From: Planctomycetota bacterium
GTDB taxonomy: Bacteria > Planctomycetota > Phycisphaerae > Sedimentisphaerales > Anaerohalosphaeraceae
Direction of reading: 5' to 3'
Assembly (NCBI GenBank): GCA_030637065.1
Contig: DAOVVQ010000278.1
Span: 1-5,075 of the forward strand
Length of the DNA stretch: 5,075 nucleotides
Position numbers and translations under genes: made by a program. The notes under the pieces are model-generated. The model saw only the letters and a program-made list of their open reading frames with translations. It was not told the origin of the DNA and ran no database searches. Positions 1 through 5,075 of this stretch are shown here, in pieces; within the stretch, counting starts at the first letter, position 1; each line of letters opens with the position of its first letter.

Positions 1-435
1 GACCCCCTGTGCAAGCCTGCTCTGCTCGCCGGTAAGCGTCGTATTTCGCTGGCGGATCTCCGTATCGCCGGAGGGCAGCTTCGAGATGCTCGCTATCTCG
101 GAAATGTCGACGACCGCAAACTGATCGGCTGGGACCTTATCGGCGAGGGCCACAGCAAGATAGTCTAAGGCATCCTGTTGAAGCTGAGCCGGGATCGACC
201 GGCTGCGATCGATCACCGCGATCACCGTAAGCTGTTCGTTCTTCTGCGAGCGCGTCAGCCGGGCAAGCAGTGCGATCAGCACAATTATCACCAGACAGCG
301 CAATACCGTAGCAAGGGTCCTCCGCGTCCGGCTCAGCGCAGCAAGATTACGACAGGCCAGCCAGATTATCGGCACGACCAGCAATAGCCCCAAAAGCCAC
401 CAGGGCTGAACAAAATAATAGCTGTAATCGGTCAT
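1..435 (-). CDS. Membrane-anchored VWA (von Willebrand factor A) domain protein, N-terminal part, runs off the left edge
   Basis: The first 145 residues are visible and the gene continues beyond base 1. It opens with two hydrophobic segments, about residues 10-27 and 44-60, separated by a basic loop (RNLAALSRTRRT). A VWA fold follows: strand LTVIAVID leads into an intact MIDAS signature DxSxS (D76, S78, S80, within DRSRSIP), then an amphipathic helix and a second strand (FAVVDIS). VWA domains with a MIDAS bind a divalent metal and mediate protein contacts; the two N-terminal helices resemble BatA-like and planctomycete VWA membrane proteins. The chosen ATG at 435 overlaps the TAA stop of the upstream gene (TAATG) and has no close Shine-Dalgarno, so it probably depends on coupled translation. 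An in-frame ATG at 447 is an alternative start that adds MAII, but its AGG lies only 1 nt upstream. The domain call is firm; the cellular role is inferred only. Confidence 0.85.
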   Translation of the reverse strand, partial: MTDYSYYFVQPWWLLGLLLVVPIIWLACRNLAALSRTRRTLATVLRCLVIIVLIALLARLTRSQKNEQLTVIAVIDRSRSIPAQLQQDALDYLAVALADKVPADQFAVVDISEIASISKLPSGDTEIRQRNTTLTGEQSRLAQGV

Positions 436-1274
436 TATAATTGCCATACCTGAATGCGATCATTTCCGGCGTCGACGATGAAGCTGCGACCGCGAGCGTC
501 AATAACCAGCCCCCACGGATAAGCCAATTGCCCCAACTGCCGACCCGCCGAGCCGTAAATTCCAACACTGACGCCCTCGGGACTGAACAGTTGCACGCGG
601 TTGTTGCCGTATTCGCAGACAACCAACGTCCCATCCGGCGCCAGATCCAGATCGTAAGGATACCGAAGCATCCCCGCCTCCGTGCCCGCCGAGCCAATAT
701 ACTTTAGCAGCGTGCCGTCGAAATCGTAAACCGCGATGCGATGATTGCAGGCATCGGCGACATAAAGCCGCTTTCGCTCCTGATCCGCACACACAGCCGA
801 CGGGCGGGACAGTTGCCCGGGCCCGTCGCCGCAACTGCCGAAACAATACAAAAATTCGCCCGCCTCGCTAAAGACGCTGATGCGGTCATTGCCGCCGTAT
901 TCGCTTACAAATATCCTGCCGTCTCCCGAAAAGGCAACATCGGTCGGATAAATAAAACAACCTTCCTCCTCGCCGAACCGCCCGAACTCGCTTACGAGCC
1001 GCCCATCGGGAGAGAGAACCGCAACGCGATGGTAATGCGTGTCCGCTACGTAGAGATTTCCGCCGGCGGAGATGCTTATACCCGTAGGCTTGCCCACCTC
1101 CACAGCCGGCATTCGAAAATCGTCAAGGAACCGCCCATCCTCCGTCAGATGCTGGACCCTGCCGGTCTTATCGACGACAAAAAACGTACCGTCCCCAGCC
1201 ATATCGATCGCACGCGGGTAAATAAACTGGACCTGCCCGCCCCCCGTCACTCCGAAAGAGTAGAGCACCTCGGG
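435..1274 (-). other. Six NHL repeats (beta-propeller domain) of the fused gene
   Basis: This region encodes the C-terminal 280 residues. Six blades can be aligned by their YP or RP turn, the 'DG' turn and the closing hydrophobic strand: YVADTHYHRVAVL, FVSEYGGNDRISVF, YVADACNHRIAVY, VVCEYGNNRVQLF and FIVDAGNDRIQVW, plus a more diverged first blade (FFVVDKTGRVQHL). NHL propellers are generally protein-, ligand- or carbohydrate-binding scaffolds and sometimes enzymes. No catalytic residues can be assigned here. Blades are diverged at the DNA level, so this is an old domain and not a recent tandem duplication. Confidence 0.85.
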
Positions 1275-2903
1275 ACCGCCATCCGAAGCGGACTTAACCT
1301 CGCACCCCGCTGCGGAAAAAAGCCCCGCGCAAACGAGCATCATCAGGGCATATCGCGGCACCCTCGACCGGCGAAGCAGCATTACCAGCACCGCCGTTAA
1401 AACCACAAACAGCCCGATCAGCACAAGGCACGAGGCGATCACCTGCTGGTCGCGGGCATAATGCATCTGGTTCAGCAGCCGCTGGGCAAAGTTGGGCAGC
1501 CCGGCTGGCAGCAGCACCATTGTCGCCGACAGCTCGGTAATACTGAACATCAGTATCAGCAGAAAAGCCCCCGCAAAGACCGGCCAGCTTCCCGGCAGAT
1601 ATATATGCCGCCACGTCGACCATGCCGTCGCCCCGTCGAGCGATGCCGCCTCAGCGAGCCTGTGCTGCTGCGATGTGCGGATCAATAGCAGGATAATAAG
1701 CGTAACACCGCTGAATCGTGCAGCCTGACCGGCTGAGACGAGGTACCAACCCTGGCGAAACGCAACCGGGAACCGGCAGAGAGCCAAAACTCTCAGCATG
1801 GATGTCCCGATCAAAGACGCCGGGACGAGCATCGCCAGAAAAATCGTTATACTGACGACCATCGCGACCGATCGGCCCCATCGCGGCAAAGCACCGGCAA
1901 AGAAAACCGCCGAAGCTATCAGGTATGTCATCGTCGCCGCCGCTACCGCCGTGACAAGCGACCAGGCCAACTCATCGGTGTGCAATCTGAAGAATTGCAA
2001 AAAAGGCCCAACGCCGGTCATATTGCCGATCAGCAGTATCACCGGGATGATCAAAGAGATCGTCACCAGTGCAAACAGAACCGACCACCGCCACCGCCCC
2101 GACTTTGATCCGCCGCCGGGAAAAGGACCCGTCGCATACCATACCCGCACCCTTGCACTTAACACAACCGCAAGAGACGCCGCGACGATCATCACCGGCA
2201 AACCCGCCCGGGCAACAGCACCCTGCGAACCGGTCAACTCATACAAAACCGCCAACTGCGTACCGATCGTTTCGATACCGGCAAGGTGAAACGTGCTGAA
2301 ATCGGACAGCGCCATAACAAAACAAACACCAAACGCTAACAAAATACTACCGCCAAGCAGCGGCAAAGTTACATATCGAAACACCCCCCACGGACCCGCA
2401 TCGACAGAGGCGCTATCCAGCACCCGGCGATCGATACTCCGCCACCGGTGACTGAGCACCAGCGCAGCCAAAGGCCAAAACCACAGAACCAATACCATCG
2501 ACGCGCTAAAACCGCCTATAAACCGCGCAACCTCGGGGTTATGGCCAAGATAAGCGCCAAGACTCGTCGTCGGGCTAAGCAGCAGAGACCACGCGTAATA
2601 GAGCACGTACCGCGGCAAAACCAGCGGCATCAGCGTTAGTAACAAAACCATATCCTGACGAATCCGCTGCGACCCCAACAATCGACCGGGCGTATAACCT
2701 AAGACAACAGCCGCACAGGCAACGACGCCGGCTAACAAAAAAGAACGAACCGTTACGTTCAGGATGCCGATGTCCGGAGACTGACCGGCTACGGGAGATA
2801 TCGCCTCGGCAAACAGGACCGCCAGCGGCACCAGGATTACCACTGCCCAGCAGGTAACGGATACCGCCGCCAGTATCGGCATTAAAAGCCTTTCACGGCT
2901 CAA
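435..2903 (-). CDS. Fused ABC importer permease (two-domain, Fe(III)/thiamine type) with C-terminal six-repeat NHL beta-propeller
   Basis: The 822-residue product has two parts. Residues 1 to about 514 form an inner-membrane permease of the FbpB/ThiP class, with two homologous BPD_transp-type halves. Each half carries an EAA loop that docks the ATPase: residues 162-181 (DSASVDAG...VTLP) and 417-437 (AEAASLDGA...IYLP). About twelve hydrophobic segments are visible, the last at 488-510 and followed by RRSR. Residues 515-534 look like a lipoprotein signal ending SAAGC. Residues 544-822 hold six NHL repeats with the usual 'P..I.....G..YVAD..N.RI.VF...G' pattern, beginning near 544, 604, 648, 695, 744 and 791, enough for one complete propeller. 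The TTG start overlaps the TGA of the binding-protein gene and has GGAGA 7 nt upstream. ATG at 2882 (residue 8), with AAAGG 6 nt upstream, is equally plausible. The permease pairs with the upstream binding protein; no ATPase gene is seen. The substrate is unproven. Confidence 0.88.
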   Translation of the reverse strand: MSRERLLMPILAAVSVTCWAVVILVPLAVLFAEAISPVAGQSPDIGILNVTVRSFLLAGVVACAAVVLGYTPGRLLGSQRIRQDMVLLLTLMPLVLPRYVLYYAWSLLLSPTTSLGAYLGHNPEVARFIGGFSASMVLVLWFWPLAALVLSHRWRSIDRRVLDSASVDAGPWGVFRYVTLPLLGGSILLAFGVCFVMALSDFSTFHLAGIETIGTQLAVLYELTGSQGAVARAGLPVMIVAASLAVVLSARVRVWYATGPFPGGGSKSGRWRWSVLFALVTISLIIPVILLIGNMTGVGPFLQFFRLHTDELAWSLVTAVAAATMTYLIASAVFFAGALPRWGRSVAMVVSITIFLAMLVPASLIGTSMLRVLALCRFPVAFRQGWYLVSAGQAARFSGVTLIILLLIRTSQQHRLAEAASLDGATAWSTWRHIYLPGSWPVFAGAFLLILMFSITELSATMVLLPAGLPNFAQRLLNQMHYARDQQVIASCLVLIGLFVVLTAVLVMLLRRSRVPRYALMMLVCAGLFSAAGCEVKSASDGGPEVLYSFGVTGGGQVQFIYPRAIDMAGDGTFFVVDKTGRVQHLTEDGRFLDDFRMPAVEVGKPTGISISAGGNLYVADTHYHRVAVLSPDGRLVSEFGRFGEEEGCFIYPTDVAFSGDGRIFVSEYGGNDRISVFSEAGEFLYCFGSCGDGPGQLSRPSAVCADQERKRLYVADACNHRIAVYDFDGTLLKYIGSAGTEAGMLRYPYDLDLAPDGTLVVCEYGNNRVQLFSPEGVSVGIYGSAGRQLGQLAYPWGLVIDARGRSFIVDAGNDRIQVWQL
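1302..1361 (-). other. Internal lipoprotein-like signal segment at the permease/NHL junction
   Basis: Residues 515-534 of the fused gene read VPRYALMMLV then CAGLFSAAGC. This has a short basic n-region (R517), a hydrophobic core and a plausible signal peptidase II box with A531, A532 and G533 before C534. A polar linker (EVKSASDGG) follows, then the first NHL repeat. A GTG at 1361 and ATGs at 1343 and 1340 could be internal starts. The GTG has GAGG directly abutting it, which is too close, and the ATGs have no clear ribosome binding site. The segment therefore probably serves as an extra transmembrane helix or a cleavable internal signal, but independent initiation cannot be excluded. Confidence 0.6.
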
Positions 2904-3934
2904 TGAAGAATCTCCGCGGCAGTTGCGATCGCGACCGAAAGGTTGTCCGCAACATCCTCGTAACCGATCGCCAGCGTCTTGCCGACTTCGTATGATATGG
3001 ATTTCCTGATGACAGAGGGGTGTATGGGATAATTGTGAGAATCACTTTTCACCAGCATCTCCTCAAGCCCGGCACTGAGAAGAAAATTCATCAGCACCGA
3101 AGCCTCGCTGGAATGGGGAGCGCCGTTGATAATGGCAGCCGTGTTGGGGATCGCGAGCGCCCCATCGCCACCCTGGTCCAGCCGGTTCATCTCGACCGGC
3201 CAGCCATTTCGCTTCGCCGCAAAAACATCGTCAGTATCCGTCATGCAAACGTCCGCCTGGCCCGTGGCAACCATTCTCACCGCGGTGCTGTTGCCGTCGA
3301 CCAGCCGGATATCATTGGCCTTGAGCGAACGCAATATCTCCTCGGCCCTGTCCTTGCCGTAATGAACGAACCAGCTTGCCACATCGCCGCCGGTCGTGCC
3401 GAATTCAGGACGGGCCATTACCAGCCGGCCCTTCCACTTCGCATCCAGCAGGTCCTCCAACGAACGCGGGGCCTCGTCAGCACTGACACGGTCGCTGTTA
3501 TAAGCGATAACCCGGACACGCAGGGCAAAACCGTACCACAGGCGATCCCTGTCGCGAAACGCACGCGGCCAATAACGAGTATGCCACTCGTAAAATGGAG
3601 CCAGCAGACCCTCGCGAGCCAGACGTATCGTATGAAACACCTCGCTCGACCAGAACACATCGGCAACCGGCTGGGGCGATTCCGCCCTGATCCGCTGAAC
3701 TAAGCCGACCGTCTTGCTGGCCTCGGTATCAAAACGGGCCAAAACCTTTATCCCAAAAGCATCCTCGAACCTGGCGATGATCGGCTCGGCGATCGACTGG
3801 TCCACCGAACAATATAAAACCACCTTCCTGGTATCGCCGGCACGGTTATCGCGGAACGAAGGCATCACCAAAAAAATAAGGAACACCATCAGTGCCGGAA
3901 GACCCAAAATAACAGAATAATTTCTCTTTTGCAT
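2900..3934 (-). CDS. Extracellular solute-binding protein of an Fe(III)/thiamine-type ABC importer
   Basis: With the ATG at 3934 the product has 344 residues, a normal length for the FbpA/AfuA-like binding proteins (class of the SBP_bac_6/SBP_bac_11 families). Residues 8-25 are a hydrophobic export segment after MQKRN. The mature fold starts with VVLYCSVDQSIAEPIIARFE, then FDTEASKTVGL, ADVFWSSEVF, LWYGFALRVRVIAYN, WKGRLVMARPEFGTTGG, DGNSTAVRMVATGQAD and TDTDDVFAAKRNGWPVE; this motif order is characteristic of iron-type binding proteins. It would capture the solute outside the membrane and deliver it to the downstream permease, whose start overlaps its stop (TTGA). I chose ATG 3934 because it starts directly before the signal and has GGAAAG 8 nt upstream. 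The GTG at 3985 would add 17 residues and overlap the previous gene by 4 nt, but its AGGA abuts the start. Oddities: no obvious AxA cleavage site, and no adjacent Tyr pair as in FbpA. The substrate is unproven. Confidence 0.88.
   Translation of the reverse strand: MQKRNYSVILGLPALMVFLIFLVMPSFRDNRAGDTRKVVLYCSVDQSIAEPIIARFEDAFGIKVLARFDTEASKTVGLVQRIRAESPQPVADVFWSSEVFHTIRLAREGLLAPFYEWHTRYWPRAFRDRDRLWYGFALRVRVIAYNSDRVSADEAPRSLEDLLDAKWKGRLVMARPEFGTTGGDVASWFVHYGKDRAEEILRSLKANDIRLVDGNSTAVRMVATGQADVCMTDTDDVFAAKRNGWPVEMNRLDQGGDGALAIPNTAAIINGAPHSSEASVLMNFLLSAGLEEMLVKSDSHNYPIHPSVIRKSISYEVGKTLAIGYEDVADNLSVAIATAAEILH
2911..2915 (-). promoter_or_regulatory. Ribosome binding site for the TTG start of the permease-NHL gene
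   Basis: On the minus strand GGAGA is followed by 7 nt (TTCTTCA) and then TTG at 2903, an ideal spacing that supports the unusual TTG start. A second candidate, AAAGG at 2889-2893, lies 6 nt before an in-frame ATG at 2882. Either would allow coupled translation with the binding-protein gene, whose stop lies between them. Confidence 0.5.
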
Positions 3935-3938
3935 ACAA

Positions 3939-3948
3939 CCTGCTTTCC
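3939..3948 (-). promoter_or_regulatory. Ribosome binding site deciding the start of the solute-binding protein
   Basis: On the minus strand the stretch GGAAAGCAGG ends 4 nt before ATG 3934. The GGAAAG part has 8 nt spacing and the AGG part 4 nt. This favours ATG 3934 over GTG 3985, where the AGGA directly abuts the start codon. Confidence 0.45.
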
Positions 3949-3981
3949 AAATGGAGGAGAACCTCAAAAAATACGAATCCT

Positions 3982-5075
3982 TCACTCCTGGTCCGTCTGC
4001 TCCAGTCGCCCAAAGTAATTCTTCACCGACTCGGCATATTTAGGCGGGATCTCATTATCGCTTATCGCCTCAGCCGCACTGTCACGACCGACTGAAACCG
4101 CCTCCGAAAACTCACGACGGGCCTGGCCCTTGATCTGGCTGCCCTTAAAGTACCAACTCGCGACAACCGGACCGTCCTTTGTCTGGCCCTTGGCTTTGGT
4201 CTTACCGGTCGAGGTCTGCCCGTCTTCATCCTGCCCGCGCGGACCGTAACCGCGACCCGGACCACCCGTACCCGGACGGGACCCCTGAGAAAGACCCTCA
4301 CGGAAGGCCCCCTGACAACCCTCCAGGCCCTGGCACATACCCTCGCCCAGACAGGCGATCGCACGCTCGATCTCATCGAGCGTCGCCTGCGTCAATACCA
4401 TCTGCCGCTTAAAACTGTCCATCTCGTCAAACTTACCCGTCAGCGAAGCTAAATCGTCCGGCGAGAGCCCACCGCCGCCCGAGCCGCACGACCCCATCGC
4501 ACCGCTTAACGCCGAACATTGACTGGCCGCCGAGCGACACGCAGCCATCTTCTGCAATAACTGCTCGATCGCCTCAGCACGCAAACCCTGCTTTTCAAGT
4601 GCCTTTTGCAACTGCTCGGCGCTCAGCTTGGCCAGGTCCTTATCGAGACCGAGTTTTTCAAGCTCATCTTCGAGCTGCCGACTCTTCTGTGCCAACTGTT
4701 CGAGCTGACCGGCAAGATCCTGCAACTGCCGCGAAAGGGCCTCTTGCTGCTCCTTAGACATATCCCCCTTCTCCAACTGCCTTTGAAACTGCCGCATAAG
4801 GTCGGCTGCCTGCGAAAAATCGCCCTTGGCAAGGGCAAGGCTTAGTTGCTGAGAAAACGCCTGCGGTGAGCCGCGAAGCTGCTTGAGCATCTCCTGCATC
4901 AATTGTACCGAATCAAGCTGCACGTCCGTCTGCATCTTCTTGACCTTATCGGCAAGGTCGCCGAGCTTGCCGATCGCCTGCCGTTTGGCTATCTCCGGCT
5001 GGGTCGCTTGCCCCATCGCCTCTAATTGCTCCAGACTGCTGCTTAGCTCCGGATCGCCAAGCTGCTTTATCGCAA
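3982..5075 (-). CDS. Long Q/L-rich coiled-coil protein with conserved C-terminal IPPKY...VKNYF motif, C-terminal part, runs off the right edge
   Basis: The frame is open through base 5075 with no stop, so the 363 visible residues are only the C-terminal part; the methionine at 5016 is internal (AIKQLGDPELSSSLEQLEA precedes it). Residues about 30-178 are rich in Q, L, K and E in heptad-like order (for example RQLQDLAGQLEQLAQKSRQL), indicating coiled coil. Six cysteines fall in two groups: C179, C186, C196, and C241, C247, C253, flanking a GGGG linker. A glycine/arginine-rich low-complexity stretch (GTGGPGRGYGPRG, then KTKAKGQTKDG) follows. The C-terminus is a compact domain with SWYFKGSQIKGQARREF, AAEAISDNEIPPKY and VKNYFGRL. 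I recall similar tails in uncharacterised planctomycete proteins encoded near VWA/MoxR genes, which fits the VWA gene downstream; this is memory, not a search. No membrane segment is visible in this part. Function is unknown. Confidence 0.8.
   Translation of the reverse strand, partial: AIKQLGDPELSSSLEQLEAMGQATQPEIAKRQAIGKLGDLADKVKKMQTDVQLDSVQLMQEMLKQLRGSPQAFSQQLSLALAKGDFSQAADLMRQFQRQLEKGDMSKEQQEALSRQLQDLAGQLEQLAQKSRQLEDELEKLGLDKDLAKLSAEQLQKALEKQGLRAEAIEQLLQKMAACRSAASQCSALSGAMGSCGSGGGGLSPDDLASLTGKFDEMDSFKRQMVLTQATLDEIERAIACLGEGMCQGLEGCQGAFREGLSQGSRPGTGGPGRGYGPRGQDEDGQTSTGKTKAKGQTKDGPVVASWYFKGSQIKGQARREFSEAVSVGRDSAAEAISDNEIPPKYAESVKNYFGRLEQTDQE

Noticed and set aside
190..230. GATC-rich stretch with repeated cgatc/gatca words, considered as an operator or repeat
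   Set aside because: It falls inside the VWA coding frame over the MIDAS region (VIAVIDRSRS), where repeated Val/Ile/Asp/Arg codons produce the pattern. There is no regular spacing or symmetry beyond this.
741..1400. 219-residue open frame on the plus strand
   Set aside because: It lies entirely antisense to the NHL repeats. Its translation is rich in R, P and A with no recognisable domain, while the minus strand shows clear repeats. It is a shadow of GC-rich coding DNA.
1294..1623. 109-residue minus-strand frame overlapping the permease/NHL junction, considered as a sign of a frameshift between two genes
   Set aside because: The main frame keeps the last permease helix (residues 488-510) and the lipoprotein-like signal intact in one frame. 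The shifted frame gives only low-complexity A/G/R-rich sequence, so no frameshift is needed to explain the fusion.
1798..2289. 163-residue open frame on the plus strand
   Set aside because: It is antisense to the permease transmembrane region, has no membrane or enzymatic motif, and its composition is that expected of the complement of hydrophobic codons.
3020..3703. 227-residue open frame on the plus strand
   Set aside because: It is antisense to the solute-binding protein, whose conserved motifs are on the minus strand. No domain or ribosome binding site supports the plus-strand frame.
3935..3981. 47-nt gap between the coiled-coil and binding-protein genes, considered for a promoter or terminator
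   Set aside because: No convincing -10/-35 pair, stem-loop with T-run or operator symmetry was seen. It may even be coding if GTG 3985 is the real start.
4062..4376. 104-residue R/V-rich minus-strand frame
   Set aside because: It is an out-of-frame reading of the Gly/Arg-rich tail of the coiled-coil gene and has no independent support.

Overview
All coding capacity in this window lies on the minus strand, and transcription reads from the right edge (5075) to the left edge (1). There are four genes in order: (A) the 3' part of a long coiled-coil protein, (B) a periplasmic-type solute-binding protein of an ABC importer, (C) a fused gene joining a two-domain importer permease to a lipoprotein-like six-bladed NHL beta-propeller, and (D) the 5' part of a membrane-anchored von Willebrand factor A (VWA) protein. 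The junctions are very tight. A and B are 47 nt apart, or overlap by 4 nt if the upstream GTG start is used. B and C share TTGA (TTG start over TGA stop). C and D share TAATG. This looks like one transcription unit with translational coupling. Outside the A-B gap there is no non-coding stretch, and I see no promoter, terminator, RNA gene, mobile element or CRISPR array.

The organism is probably a planctomycete-type bacterium (Planctomycetota, perhaps Phycisphaerae). This is inferred from the moderately high GC content, from the co-occurrence of an iron-type solute-binding protein, a two-domain permease and a VWA protein, and from a Q/L-rich coiled-coil protein with a characteristic C-terminal IPPKY...VKNYF motif. 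It is a recollection of gene families, not a database match.

Functionally, the outer two genes (coiled-coil and VWA) resemble parts of the MoxR/Bat-like VWA operons of planctomycetes, although no MoxR ATPase or DUF58 gene is visible here. The inner two genes are the binding protein and membrane channel of an Fe(III)/thiamine-type importer, without an ATPase in the window.

The most notable object is gene C. Its permease half is complete, with two EAA loops. It runs in frame, with no stop, through a hydrophobic segment that looks like an intact lipoprotein signal peptide (ending SAAGC), and then into six NHL repeats. It may be a true permease-propeller fusion, a pre-protein cut by signal peptidase II, or two former genes joined by loss of a stop codon.
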